Of a stretch of DNA of 64,000 nt, positions 1 through 9,425 are shown one piece after another. The translations under genes and the position numbers were made by a program. Source of the stretch: an uncultured Clostridia bacterium (GTDB lineage: Bacteria > Bacillota > Clostridia > TANB77 > UBA1234); assembly GCA_944393265.1 (NCBI GenBank), contig CALXZO010000004.1:33671-97670 (forward strand), given 5' to 3'. The notes below the pieces were generated by a model, which was not told where the DNA came from, did no database searches, and worked only from the letters and a program-made list of their open reading frames with translations. Each line of letters opens with the position of its first letter. Position 1 is the first letter of the stretch.

Positions 1-1193
1 GCGTTCTTATATATTTCATTATCAATATTATTAATATTTGCTCTTGCATAACCTGTTCTTTCCACCAATTCTTGTCCTTCTTCAGATAAAATCCAATCAA
101 TAAGTATATCTACATTTTTGTTATCATTATCTTTATAAGTTACAGCATATAAAGAACCTGTTAAGCTATAACTGTCATTTGAAATATTTTCTTTTGTTGG
201 TGCAACACCGTCCACTTTTAACATTTTTACATTTGGATTTGCAATTAATGTATCTAAATAATATCTAAATGAAAAACCAATTGAATTACTATAATTTTTA
301 TAATCAGCTACTTGCTCAATTATACCAACCATTAATGTGTTGATTTCTTCAGTTCTTGCTTCCATTATTGGAACATCGCCCATAAATCTTTTTAATCTAC
401 TTTGACTTCCACTTCCTTCGTTTCTTTGGAACGCAAGAATTTCTTCATCGTTTCCACCTAGCTCTTTCCAATTAGTTATTTTGCCCGAATAAATATCTCT
501 TATTTGTTCTGATGTTAGTCCATCTATCGGATTATCTTTATTTACAAAAAATACAAAACCTTCTTTTCCTATTTCAACATATTCAAATTCCGTTCCTTGA
601 CTTTTTGCATATTGTATTTGTTCTTCAGATGGATATGCTCCAAAAAATATATCTGTTTTCTTTTCAGCTAAAGCCTTATAACCCTCTACTGTATTATTAT
701 ATAAAAAAACATCTTCTCCATACTCTGTATTCTCTGGATATACGGCATTTACAAAAGCTGAATATAATGGAAATACTGCAGCTGCACCATCCAATATTGG
801 CAAATCGCTTTCTAACTTTAAACTAGCATCTTTATCCAATTTAACAATCTTTGAATTTTCTTTAAATGGCATATATTCATGAACATTTATATTTACACTT
901 GTATCTATTCTTAAACTTTCTTGATAATCATATACTAATCGATTTATTCCACATGCACTAAATGAAATTATTGTGTATATCAACCATATTATAAATAATA
1001 ACTTTCTTTTCTTTTTAAACCAAATTAAAATCACAAGTGCAGGAATAGTTAAACTTGCCATACCAAGTATTATAGGATTTATATCAAATTGAAATAATGC
1101 ATAAATAAGTAGTGGCACATACAATGAAATATATCCTATTCCTGCAGTTAATAATATTTTCAAAATTATATTACCTATTTTTCTCCAATTCAT
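1..1193 (-). CDS. Membrane-anchored PstS-like phosphate-binding domain protein (3' end outside window)
   Basis: The reading frame is open from ATG at 1193 to the window edge, so the C-terminus is missing. A strong ribosome site (AAAGGAGG) precedes the ATG. About three hydrophobic segments fill the first ~100 residues. They are followed by a periplasmic-binding-protein fold of PstS type: DGAAAVFPLYSAF near the start of the domain, then YSGKITNWKELGG and QRNEGSGSQ, the usual phosphate-contact loop. It lies 13 bp downstream of a second PstS-like gene and is probably co-transcribed with it. Fusion of a binding domain to several membrane segments is unusual for PstS, so it may sense a ligand rather than feed a transporter. 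No PstC, PstA or PstB gene is visible here. The fold assignment is firm; the ligand is inferred. Confidence 0.8.
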   Translation of the reverse strand, partial: MNWRKIGNIILKILLTAGIGYISLYVPLLIYALFQFDINPIILGMASLTIPALVILIWFKKKRKLLFIIWLIYTIISFSACGINRLVYDYQESLRIDTSVNINVHEYMPFKENSKIVKLDKDASLKLESDLPILDGAAAVFPLYSAFVNAVYPENTEYGEDVFLYNNTVEGYKALAEKKTDIFFGAYPSEEQIQYAKSQGTEFEYVEIGKEGFVFFVNKDNPIDGLTSEQIRDIYSGKITNWKELGGNDEEILAFQRNEGSGSQSRLKRFMGDVPIMEARTEEINTLMVGIIEQVADYKNYSNSIGFSFRYYLDTLIANPNVKMLKVDGVAPTKENISNDSYSLTGSLYAVTYKDNDNKNVDILIDWILSEEGQELVERTGYARANINNIDNEIYKN

Positions 1194-1206
1194 TCGATTA
1201 CCTCCT

Positions 1207-2178
1207 TTACACATTCCTATCTACTGGCACATATCCTTCTTCATTTATTATCTCGCTTCCTCTTTTTGATAACACAGTATTTATCCATTTATCTACATTC
1301 TCATTTTCTTCATTTGCTCTTTTTACTATAAATCCGTTTGTGCATATTGGATATGTTCCATTACTTATTGTTTCTAGATTAGGCATAATACCATCTACTG
1401 AAATCATTTTTATTGTATCTCTTTTATACATTGTATTTACATAGTAAAAATATGAATATCCAATAGCATTTCTAGAATTATCATATTCTGCAATTGCATC
1501 TATTAAAGCTCCCATTTCTTGCTCTATTTGTGTTATAGGTGGTGTCATTATTTCTTTATCTTTCATAACTAGTGAAAGCATTGCTGTTTGACTACCAGAA
1601 CCAGTTGGTCTTTGATAAGCTATTATATCTCCACTCTCTCCACCAACTTCTGCCCAGTTTGTAATTTCTCCTGTATATATTTTTTGTATTTGTTCAAATG
1701 TTAGATTATTAACAGGATTTTCTGTGTTTACTATAAATACAAATCCACTACTTGTTGCAGGAATTATTTCTAATTCTACACCTTTTCCTTTTGCATATTC
1801 TGCATCTTCCTTTGAAATTTCTGCTGCAAATATTACATCAACTTCTCCATCTATTAAATTTCTATAAACTTCACTTGTTCTCGTTTTTGTATATTCAAAA
1901 TTCAAATCATTTTGTTCAATTCCTAAAAAATCAGAAGCAATACTATCTACTAATGGATGAATTGCAAGTGATGCATCTACTTTTGGATAATTTTCTAGTG
2001 TAAAGATAGGCTCATTTTTTGTTTTATCTCCAGAATCTTTCTCCATATCGCCAGAGGTTATATCGTTATTAGGATTATCTATCACATTATTTACAGACAA
2101 ATTGTACCAATGAATACACCCCATAACTACTCCTATCATTACAAGTATTGCTATAATCCATACTAACGCTTTTTTCAT
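1207..2178 (-). CDS. PstS-like phosphate-binding protein, probable lipoprotein
   Basis: A protein of 323 residues. The N-terminus has a Lys-Lys start, a hydrophobic stretch and Cys at about residue 21 (VMGC), which resembles a lipobox. The rest matches the PstS family: DASLAIHPLVDSIA, IYTGEITNWAEVGG, then QRPTGSGSQTAM, the conserved Ser/Gly phosphate loop. It would sit on the outer face of the membrane. Its start overlaps the end of the upstream gene by 4 bp, and the next PstS-like gene follows after 13 bp, so the three look like one operon. Two diverged PstS-like genes without transporter genes suggest a sensing or scavenging role, which is inference. Confidence 0.85.
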   Translation of the reverse strand: MKKALVWIIAILVMIGVVMGCIHWYNLSVNNVIDNPNNDITSGDMEKDSGDKTKNEPIFTLENYPKVDASLAIHPLVDSIASDFLGIEQNDLNFEYTKTRTSEVYRNLIDGEVDVIFAAEISKEDAEYAKGKGVELEIIPATSSGFVFIVNTENPVNNLTFEQIQKIYTGEITNWAEVGGESGDIIAYQRPTGSGSQTAMLSLVMKDKEIMTPPITQIEQEMGALIDAIAEYDNSRNAIGYSYFYYVNTMYKRDTIKMISVDGIMPNLETISNGTYPICTNGFIVKRANEENENVDKWINTVLSKRGSEIINEEGYVPVDRNV

Positions 2179-3806
2179 ATATTTTCCTCCTTATCAAATA
2201 CTTTTATCATTTCTTTTGGAAATTCATAAAATGTTATTTCTCTTTTAAATTCTTCTATTTCTGGTATTGTAACTTCGATATGATTACCAACTAAATCACA
2301 TTTCATATTTTTAACTAGATTTGTTATTTCTTCATCATTATACTCATATTCAAACTTTAGATAATCCTTAACATTCATTTCTATCACTTCCATATAGTCA
2401 CTATCATCATAAAATATCTCTGAAAGTTTTGTTAATTGTATGCTATTTACATAGTCATAAACTCTTTCGTTCGTTTCTTCCTTGAAAGTTGCTCCATCTC
2501 CAGATTCTGGTATTAGCTGTGCACCACCAGCAAGTACAAAATATTCATATCTATATGCATCTATTAACTTATCCCTATATGTATTTTCATAAACTTCTAT
2601 TGGCATCTCATATATCTTTTCATATATTCTCGTTATTGCCATATTTGAATATGAATAAATCCAACCTTCGTCTGTGTAATAGCTATCATTATATATGCCA
2701 ACATTAGGAGATAAAAATAGCATATAAAATTTATCTGAATTACTTTTTGCCTCTTCTCTATATTCCTCTATTTTTAAATAAGATTCACTTATAATGCTTT
2801 CTTCTAATTCTCTAATCTTTGCTAATTTATCACCACCTAATGTGTTATCTGGTAAATACATTCCACCAAAACTTACATCATACCAGAAATTATCTTCTAA
2901 ATATCCGTAATCAATCAAATCAAAAATATCATACCTTGCATCTACTAATGTAAATATATTTTTTCTACCAATATTACTGTTTTCATATATATTTTCATCC
3001 GTTAAATATTTTGTATATATAGAAATACTATCTGCTATATCAATCATTTTAAAATTAGTACCAGAATTATTAAAATAAATATAAATCATTGTTGGAGAAA
3101 ACATAAAATCTTTATCTTCATTGTCCATAAATCCTCTTACGATTTTATACAATTCATTTTCATCATACGATGCAATGTAATCTCCTTCCATAGCATTTTC
3201 CCAATAATTATCACTAGATATTCTATCTGCAAATGATTTTCTAACTATTCCAATAATATCTGCATCTTTTACAAATAAATCTTCAAATTTTAATTTTTCT
3301 CCTGTAACAAGATTATAATTGAAATGTACTCTTTTAAAGTTATTTGACATATTTACTATATAATTTATAGAAATAACGTTTGAAAAATTAGCCATTACTT
3401 CGTAAGATGTTTGATAAGTCGGTTGTTCTATAATCTCACTGTCAAAATTTTCTATATCAGTTTGTGTTCCATCATCTATTATTTCTATGTTATTCAAAAA
3501 TTCAAAGCAGCTATCATATATCTCTTTATTTATTTTCTCTTGAATACTTTTATTTTTTAATCCATCTATTTGTGGTATTTTTATTTCATCTCCACTAAAT
3601 GTTTCTATCAGATCTTTTATTATTAAATCATTTTGATTATAAGTTCCGTATAAGTCAATACCAGTTTCTATTACATTTGTATTTTGTGATTCTTCATTAT
3701 TTATTACATTTTGCGTGCTATTAGTTATCATTGCAAATGTTGTTAATATAGCAACCATAGAAAAAATCAAAACAATTATAATTGCACTCTTAATATGTTT
3801 ATTCAA
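2175..3806 (-). CDS. Membrane-anchored protein with RsiV/PdaC-like (DUF3298/DUF4163-type) domain
   Basis: I chose TTG at 3806 because AGGGGGAG lies about 7 nt upstream of it; a longer TTG start at 3827 has no such site. The product is about 543 residues. One N-terminal membrane segment (residues ~6-25) is followed by a large extracytoplasmic part. Residues ~75-190 resemble the DUF4163/DUF3298 module of RsiV and PdaC (for example VTGEKLKFEDLFVKDA). The remainder is unassigned. It overlaps the downstream PstS-like gene by 4 bp, so translation is probably coupled. Function is unknown; proteins with this module bind cell-wall material or lysozyme. Confidence 0.6.
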   Translation of the reverse strand: MNKHIKSAIIIVLIFSMVAILTTFAMITNSTQNVINNEESQNTNVIETGIDLYGTYNQNDLIIKDLIETFSGDEIKIPQIDGLKNKSIQEKINKEIYDSCFEFLNNIEIIDDGTQTDIENFDSEIIEQPTYQTSYEVMANFSNVISINYIVNMSNNFKRVHFNYNLVTGEKLKFEDLFVKDADIIGIVRKSFADRISSDNYWENAMEGDYIASYDENELYKIVRGFMDNEDKDFMFSPTMIYIYFNNSGTNFKMIDIADSISIYTKYLTDENIYENSNIGRKNIFTLVDARYDIFDLIDYGYLEDNFWYDVSFGGMYLPDNTLGGDKLAKIRELEESIISESYLKIEEYREEAKSNSDKFYMLFLSPNVGIYNDSYYTDEGWIYSYSNMAITRIYEKIYEMPIEVYENTYRDKLIDAYRYEYFVLAGGAQLIPESGDGATFKEETNERVYDYVNSIQLTKLSEIFYDDSDYMEVIEMNVKDYLKFEYEYNDEEITNLVKNMKCDLVGNHIEVTIPEIEEFKREITFYEFPKEMIKVFDKEENI

Positions 3807-3941
3807 TATAACTCCCCCTCTAACCAAACACCGTGTATTTTACAATAAAATATTATCATAAAACTAACCTATTATCAATTTATAATAAAATAGGGATTAG
3901 TACCTCTTGAAGCTAATCCCTATAATTGTCATATATTCAAT

Positions 3942-5129
3942 TTAACCATCAATCCCATTTTCAAGAGCTATTTTGGTTATAACATCATTTTCAATATAAA
4001 AATATATTCTATTGAATCCTACATCTTGTGGCTCATAAATATAATATATTTCATCAGAATTAGCTTTTACTAAATCTGACGGATATTTTTCTTGTAGTTT
4101 TTGCAAAGAATCTCCTACACTTATTTCTCTTGGTGTTTTATAATTGCTTGAAGTTGTTGATATTAGTATAATACCAGTCGTATCATCATCTCCAATTAAT
4201 GCTTTAACAAAAATATCTTCGTAGGTATATTCTTTCCAATGGAAACCATCTCCACGACCTTCATTTTCACTAATAGGTGTATCAATAATTGTTGACATAT
4301 CAGCATTTAATTTAAACTTATTTCCGTCTTTTGATAGCAACAATAATTCTTCATCAGAATTTGTTTTTCTTACAACATATTGAACAACACCAATACCACT
4401 ACCATCACTGCTTTCTGTATATAATAATACTATACTTTGTGTATCATTATTAAAGTGCCAATGTTCTCCCTATAGTCCTGATAAAACAATATCTGCATCT
4501 CCCCACAACTCGTGTACTGTATTTTGAGGTACTCCCAAAAGAGCATTCTCTAGTTCTTCATTTGTTCTATCAGCTAACAAATTTACATTTGGAATATTAG
4601 CTATACTTTTTTCATTACCATATAAAAATTTCTTTTCTTCAATTATCTTTATATTAAATTCTTTTTCCAATACATCTATTGATGTTTTGCCCTTTTGTAA
4701 TGCCTCTTTAACATTCATTCTAACTTTATCACTATCTTCTACAATTATATTTTCACTTTTATAATATGGCAAATAATAATTGTGTTCTTCATCTTCATAA
4801 ATTTTCTCTGGGTAGACAGTTTCGTCATTACTTTCATAATATACATTTGTAATACTATATTCTTCTGGTTCGTATTTCATAAACCAATTTCCCATTTTTA
4901 TTCCTCTATTATTCTTAAACGGTTCATTTGGACTTACACTAGGATATCTTATAACTTTATATCCTAATCCCCAATATGTAACTTTATTACCATCTTCACT
5001 TACAATTTTAATACAACAAACTGGTTCTACACCTGTTCTTACTCTGCCACCATCGATATAATTAGTTATTCCAACTGCTATAAGCAAGATTAGTATTATA
5101 ACTACTGGTATAATTATTTTCTTTTTCAT
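3942..5129 (-). pseudogene. Secreted/membrane protein gene interrupted by an in-frame TAG codon
   Basis: The start at 5129 follows a good ribosome site (GGAGGG). Residues 1-25 form a signal or membrane anchor (MKKKIIIPVVIILILL). The frame runs to TAG at 4470-4472, just after HELWGDADIVLSGL, and then continues open in the same frame to TAA at 3942 (GEHWHFNN..., ending ENGIDG). In related Clostridial proteins, as I recall them, the motif LWGxPDxxLSGLYG runs through this point, so a tyrosine codon has probably become amber. The second half has no ribosome site of its own, so it is not a separate gene. It may be a nonsense pseudogene, a readthrough case or a sequence error. Function unknown. Confidence 0.6.
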
Positions 5130-5186
5130 AGAATCCCTCCTATTCCATATATGAATAATATCATAAAAGTAGCATTCTATCAATAT

Positions 5187-5630
5187 TTAACCATTTTCTT
5201 CATCATAATATCCAAATATTTTAGAGGTGCTTTCTATTCTTATAATATTGCCTATTGATATTCTACTTTTATCCTCTAAAATAATTTCTTGTGTATGTTC
5301 ATCTATCTTCTTAACTACACCTGTTATTTCTTCATAAGTACCACCATCTTTTTTTCTATCTTTAACAAAATGTGTAAAAGTTATAATTGGTCTATTTTTT
5401 ATTTCTTCGTGCAATATTTGTAGCTTTCCATCTAAAATTATTTTCTGCGTTTCATCTAACTCTATCTTTGAATCTACATATCTTCCTGTTTCCTTTATAA
5501 TATCATCATACCCAGTTAATGCTGCAAATGGTGCAAATTGTACTGACCTTGCTTCCAAACTCATTCTTGGATGTTTTTTTGAAGTATGATGTGGTAAATT
5601 TATAATATCTTCATAATTATCCATTTGCAC
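5187..5630 (-). CDS. YolD-like family protein
   Basis: A protein of 147 residues with the YolD-family signature: MSLEARSVQFAPFAALTGYD near residue 23, and a C-terminal SH3-like part (GVVKKIDEHTQEIILED). The GTG start at 5630 shares one base with the TAG stop of the polymerase gene upstream; an ATG two codons later is an alternative. YolD proteins are classically encoded next to UvrX-type Y-family polymerases in SOS-induced operons, as here, and are thought to help the polymerase. Function by association. Confidence 0.85.
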   Translation of the reverse strand: MQMDNYEDIINLPHHTSKKHPRMSLEARSVQFAPFAALTGYDDIIKETGRYVDSKIELDETQKIILDGKLQILHEEIKNRPIITFTHFVKDRKKDGGTYEEITGVVKKIDEHTQEIILEDKSRISIGNIIRIESTSKIFGYYDEENG

Positions 5631-7129
5631 TATTCTTTATGACCTCCTATCTGTTTATTACGTTCGATGGTTGTTCCACCTTCTTCTAAATTCATTCCTT
5701 TTATTATTGCATTTTTTCCATATTTGTCTTTAATCTGTAACATAGCTTTTTGTATTCTTTTTTCTGATTTTTCTTTTTCTCTACTTTTATCAATTTCACT
5801 CTGATTTACAAAGAAATTCATTTGTGTAAAATTCTCATTTTTAACTTCTGTTTCTTTTATAAGTTTATTCGCTGTAATATTTATTCTTCTAACAAGTAAG
5901 TTCTTATTTATTATTTCTTCATATAATTCAGATACTGCCTCTGTTATAACTTTTGTTGAAGATGTATAGTGATCTATATTCTTTGTTCCGTGTGCGTGTT
6001 TAGGTATAGCTCTACCATATCTATCTTCAGTTATTTCTCCAGAGTACGAATTACGAATAAATGAATCTTTTAAGTTTTCTATATCATATCCTATCTCTAA
6101 TACTATTTGATTTGTAACTAATCCTTTTCTGACTAAATCAAGTGTTAATAGTTCTGTCATCTCTTTAACTATCAACTTCGTTTTTTCATACCCATAAGGA
6201 CAATGTAAAACCTGTCCAGAACTAACACTATCAGATGTTGGCTTGTATGCTTTTACACTTTCTACTGTACAAGGTTCCCACCCCCAAGCATGGTCTATAA
6301 GAAGTTCAGCATTTACTCCAACCAATTTATATAACATATCTTCATCATACACAGACTTTCTAGCAACATCGCCCATTGTGTACATTCCATATCTTTCTAG
6401 TTTTGTTGCAATACCTTTACCAACTCTCCAAAAATCAGTTAATGGTCTATGATTCCATAAAAGTTTTCTATATGTCATTTCATCTAATCCTGCTATTCTT
6501 ACACCTTGTTTATTAGGCTGAACTTTTTTAGCAACTATATCCATTGCTACCTTACAAAGATACATATTAGTTCCAATGCCTGCAGTAGCAGTGATACCTG
6601 TTGTTTCATAAACATCTTGAATTATTTTAGTTACAAGTTCTCTCGCAGTTAGTTTATATGTCGCTAAATAATTTGTTACATCACAAAAAACTTCATCAAT
6701 GGAATAACTAAATATATCTTCTGGAGCAAAATATTTTAGATAAACATCATAAATGTTTTTGCTATATTGCATATACAATCCCATTCTAGGTGGTGCTGCA
6801 ATAAAATCTAACTCTAAACCAGAATTACTATCAAGTTCCGTTTTATTTATTGATTTACCTATAAATGTTCTTTTTGGTGCTTTGTATTTTCTTTCTGCAT
6901 TTACTTCTCTTACCTTTTGTATAACCTCGAATAATCTTGCTCTACCTGCAATTCCATAAGATTTTAATGCAGGTGTTACTGCCAAACATATTGTCTTTTC
7001 GGTTCTACTACCATCTGCAACAACAAGATTTGTTGTTAGTGGATCTAAACCTCTTTCTCTGCATTCAACTGATGCATAAAAGCTCTTTAAATCTATTGCC
7101 ACATAGATTTTCTGTTTATTATCCTGCAT
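5630..7129 (-). CDS. Y-family DNA polymerase (UvrX/UmuC type)
   Basis: A 499-residue translesion polymerase. The N-terminal palm holds the metal-binding YVAIDLKSFYASVECRERG motif, and the second catalytic acidic cluster is YSIDEVFCDVT near residue 142. A helix-hairpin-helix/thumb (WRVGKGIATKLERYGMYTMGD) and a little-finger region follow. Length fits UvrX/UmuC-like enzymes rather than the shorter DinB. ATG at 7129 has AAAGGAG seven bases upstream. It is followed directly by the YolD-like gene with a one-base overlap. A LexA-like box about 60 nt upstream suggests SOS control. Confidence 0.92.
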   Translation of the reverse strand: MQDNKQKIYVAIDLKSFYASVECRERGLDPLTTNLVVADGSRTEKTICLAVTPALKSYGIAGRARLFEVIQKVREVNAERKYKAPKRTFIGKSINKTELDSNSGLELDFIAAPPRMGLYMQYSKNIYDVYLKYFAPEDIFSYSIDEVFCDVTNYLATYKLTARELVTKIIQDVYETTGITATAGIGTNMYLCKVAMDIVAKKVQPNKQGVRIAGLDEMTYRKLLWNHRPLTDFWRVGKGIATKLERYGMYTMGDVARKSVYDEDMLYKLVGVNAELLIDHAWGWEPCTVESVKAYKPTSDSVSSGQVLHCPYGYEKTKLIVKEMTELLTLDLVRKGLVTNQIVLEIGYDIENLKDSFIRNSYSGEITEDRYGRAIPKHAHGTKNIDHYTSSTKVITEAVSELYEEIINKNLLVRRINITANKLIKETEVKNENFTQMNFFVNQSEIDKSREKEKSEKRIQKAMLQIKDKYGKNAIIKGMNLEEGGTTIERNKQIGGHKE

Positions 7130-7184
7130 TAAAATTCTCCTTTCATTTTTATTTTTTGATTATATCATTAAAAATATTCAAAGT

Positions 7185-7197
7185 AAACACTAGTTCG
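7185..7197 (-). promoter_or_regulatory. Putative LexA (SOS) box
   Basis: On the minus strand the sequence reads CGAACTAGTGTTT, close to the Gram-positive LexA core GAAC-N4-GTTC/T. It lies about 56-68 nt upstream of the Y-family polymerase start, the expected place for SOS repression. One half-site base departs from the ideal palindrome. Confidence 0.5.
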
Positions 7198-7265
7198 TGT
7201 TGTAATCTCTAAAAAAGAGCAAATTTTCATTGCTCTTTCAAATTTTATTATAATCAACCTAAATT

Positions 7266-8210
7266 TTAATTATTGTTTATCTTAGTTGGGTAACAACAAA
7301 AGCAGTTAAATTTCGCTTGTCCATATTTAGCATAATCATAAAAATAAGGGCAATGCATACATTTTTTAAAGATTTCTATACCAAATTCGCTATTTTTAGG
7401 ACATACATAAGCATCTCTGGTAAGACCTTTTTCTCCACTTTTCTTAATATAATATTTTATTTTTTCTCTCTTTAATTTATCCATAATCATTTGTGATTCT
7501 GAATAAAAAAATTGTTTAAGATTCATATTTATTTCCATATAAAATGGTCTTGAAACAATAATTTTTTTATAATCTGGAATGCCTGTTTCAATTGTTCTTC
7601 CTAAATCATCTTCGTATATTTCCTGTGTAGACCAATCAATTCTATAAATATTTTCGTAATCAACATCATCAATATCATCCCAAGTAATGCATATTAAAAT
7701 GTCATTTTTTCTGTTTGGTGGATTTGTTTGACTTAAAATTCTTAAGGGATACTTCCATCGCATCATATTTTCTTTGCTTGAATAATCATCCCAATATAGT
7801 TGTTCTTCTTCCATTTGTTTCGACAAATCAAATACCCAAACAACCTTATATCCTGCTGATATGTAAAATTCATTTCTATCTTTAAATTCTTCTGCCGAAA
7901 TAGGACTATGTTGAAATTCAATAACAATTCCATCTTTTAATATATCAGCTCTATGCTTTATTCCATTCTTTTCTATTACAACTTCTTGATATATCTCATC
8001 GAAGTATGATTGCTTATTTATATGCCATTCTGACATATCATAGTGCCACTTATCCTTGCATTCATTATTTTTATGTGCAAAATGTGTTCTATTAACATCT
8101 CCTTTTTTTAATATCATTTCCATATTACAAATTGGACAATAATACTTTTCATCCTTAGTTGCCTTTTCAGAAAAAATTCTCTCTCCATTTCTATTCAAAG
8201 CTACTAACAT
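7266..8210 (-). CDS. CoiA-like competence/nuclease protein
   Basis: A protein of about 314 residues. The second ATG (8210) is preferred because GGAG lies seven bases before it, while the first ATG touches the ribosome site. The N-terminus carries a CoiA-type zinc knuckle (CPICNMEM, then HFAH and a Cys). It is followed by a restriction-endonuclease-like core with KHRADIL and VIEFQHSPIS, the D...ExQ active-site pattern. A Cys-rich C-terminus (CMHCPYF...CFCC) may bind a second metal. CoiA acts in DNA processing during transformation, but homologues also occur in mobile DNA. It sits upstream of the SOS polymerase genes. Confidence 0.75.
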   Translation of the reverse strand: MLVALNRNGERIFSEKATKDEKYYCPICNMEMILKKGDVNRTHFAHKNNECKDKWHYDMSEWHINKQSYFDEIYQEVVIEKNGIKHRADILKDGIVIEFQHSPISAEEFKDRNEFYISAGYKVVWVFDLSKQMEEEQLYWDDYSSKENMMRWKYPLRILSQTNPPNRKNDILICITWDDIDDVDYENIYRIDWSTQEIYEDDLGRTIETGIPDYKKIIVSRPFYMEINMNLKQFFYSESQMIMDKLKREKIKYYIKKSGEKGLTRDAYVCPKNSEFGIEIFKKCMHCPYFYDYAKYGQAKFNCFCCYPTKINNN

Positions 8211-8233
8211 AAACATTCTCCTATATCTTTTTT

Positions 8234-8407
8234 CTACACAAAAAACTTCGTTGGATTACCAACTTCAATTCTTTTATACGTTCTTTCTCTTAACTCTTGT
8301 GGCAATTCCTCAATTTTTTGTATTCCTGCTGATAGTTCGTTACCATTCTCATCATAGACAATAACATCTAAACTTCTTAATAAACCAATTTTTCCATATC
8401 CAGACAT
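8234..8407 (-). CDS. Small conserved-looking protein, 57 aa
   Basis: ATG at 8407 is preceded by GAGGTG. The protein starts MSGYGKIGLLRSLDVIVYDE and ends VGNPTKFFV. It is soluble and charged, with no membrane segment. The gene ends about 24 bp before the CoiA-like start and probably shares its transcript. I do not recognise the family. The good ribosome site and tight spacing support a real gene. Confidence 0.55.
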   Translation of the reverse strand: MSGYGKIGLLRSLDVIVYDENGNELSAGIQKIEELPQELRERTYKRIEVGNPTKFFV

Positions 8408-8512
8408 TTAACAACACCTCTTTAATTACGTATTATATCATATAATTCGTAATACTTCTAAAACAAAAAATTTCCTATAATAGTTATTATCATACCTATC
8501 ATAAGAAATCTC

Positions 8513-8734
8513 TTATTCGATGTTTTCATCTTTCTTTATAAATTTAATGCTTATAAACTCTTTTGACTCATCTTCTTCAATAACCATCTCGTATTTTTCA
8601 TTTTGTTCAACATCTTCATTATTCTTATCTTGCACGCACAAAACTACATTAGTTACGATAAAAATCATTATAAATACTAAAGCTATTTTAATTATAAATT
8701 TATTGTTTGTTATGTTATTCTTTAAATTTTCCAC
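8513..8734 (-). CDS. Small single-pass membrane protein
   Basis: A 73-residue product from a GTG start with a weak AAAGGG site upstream. One hydrophobic segment spans residues ~14-34 (IIKIALVFIMIFIVTNVVL), followed by an acidic tail. No family recognised. It could be a host membrane peptide of the sporulation cluster on its right, but that is only position. Confidence 0.4.
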   Translation of the reverse strand: MENLKNNITNNKFIIKIALVFIMIFIVTNVVLCVQDKNNEDVEQNEKYEMVIEEDESKEFISIKFIKKDENIE

Positions 8735-8817
8735 AATATCTAACCCTTTCCTATTAAACCAATTTATTTTATCTTTTGTATTTTGGGAAAAGATTATCTT
8801 TTGTTGTTATCTCTATT

Positions 8818-8988
8818 TTACATTATCCAAGCTCTTTTTAATTTCTTTACTGAATAATACTTAACAATAAGCTCGTCTAGTAGTTTGCTTTGATCCATAA
8901 CCTTTTTATGAGCTAAACCATAAGTTCTTATCAAATAGTCTAATTTTTCTTTTGCAGTCTCAATTTCCTCTATAACTTCCTTTAACAT
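8818..8988 (-). CDS. Spo0E-like aspartyl-phosphate phosphatase
   Basis: A 56-residue protein read from ATG at 8988, behind a GGAAGG ribosome site. It has the Spo0E layout: a first helix (EEIETAKEKLDYLIRTYG) and a second with the family pattern S-x-x-LD-x-LI-x-YY (DQSKLLDELIVKYY). Members of this family remove phosphate from Spo0A and so restrain sporulation. It lies next to spoVS, which fits a sporulation role. The canonical Gln after Ser is Lys here, so activity is likely but not certain. Confidence 0.75.
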   Translation of the reverse strand: MLKEVIEEIETAKEKLDYLIRTYGLAHKKVMDQSKLLDELIVKYYSVKKLKRAWIM

Positions 8989-9027
8989 ACTTTACCTTCC
9001 TTACACAATCTTTCTTATATTGCAGTA

Positions 9028-9288
9028 TTATCTTGGCTCTACAATTAATTTTATCGCTGTTTTTTCTTCTCCATCAAGGACAACATCATCAAAAGCAGGT
9101 ATACATATCAAATCCATTCCTAAAGGTGCTACAAAGCCTCTAGCAATTGCAATTCCTTTAATAGCTTGATTTAATGCTCCTGCACCAATAGCTTTTAACT
9201 CAACCCTTTTTTGTTCTTTTATAACTCCTGCTATTGCACCTGCTATCGAATTAGGACTTGACTTTGATGATATTTTTAAGTTCTCCAT
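9028..9288 (-). CDS. spoVS: Stage V sporulation protein S
   Basis: The ATG at 9288 is the true start: GGAGGG lies directly before it, inside a longer open frame. The product of 86 residues has the length and sequence of SpoVS (MENLKISSKSSPNSIAGAIA, GALNQAIKGIAIARGF, and the ending KLIVEPR). SpoVS is an Alba-like small protein required for stage V sporulation and, in some species, antagonises septation. A vegetative-type promoter lies upstream at 9362-9391. Confidence 0.93.
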   Translation of the reverse strand: MENLKISSKSSPNSIAGAIAGVIKEQKRVELKAIGAGALNQAIKGIAIARGFVAPLGMDLICIPAFDDVVLDGEEKTAIKLIVEPR

Positions 9289-9361
9289 ACTGTTTCCCTC
9301 CATTCTACACTATTATAAGTCACAAAAAAATTATTTTTTCATTTCTTGCTAACACGACTAA

Positions 9362-9391
9362 ATTATAGCATAAAAAACATATTAAAATCAA
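9362..9391 (-). promoter_or_regulatory. Promoter for spoVS
   Basis: On the minus strand TTGATT (9386-9391) and TATAAT (9362-9367) are separated by 18 bp, about 75 nt upstream of spoVS. Confidence 0.55.
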
Positions 9392-9425
9392 TAATATATA
9401 TTATTTTATAAGGGATTGATTAAAT

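Noticed and set aside
1112..1444. Plus-strand open frames such as 1112-1444, 31215-31706, 40795-41124 and 53308-53667
   Set aside because: They are shadows opposite minus-strand genes, with no ribosome sites and low-complexity hydrophobic translations.
3942..4343. Independent 133-residue gene
   Set aside because: Same frame as the gene before the amber codon, no ribosome site, and family text continues upstream of its ATG.
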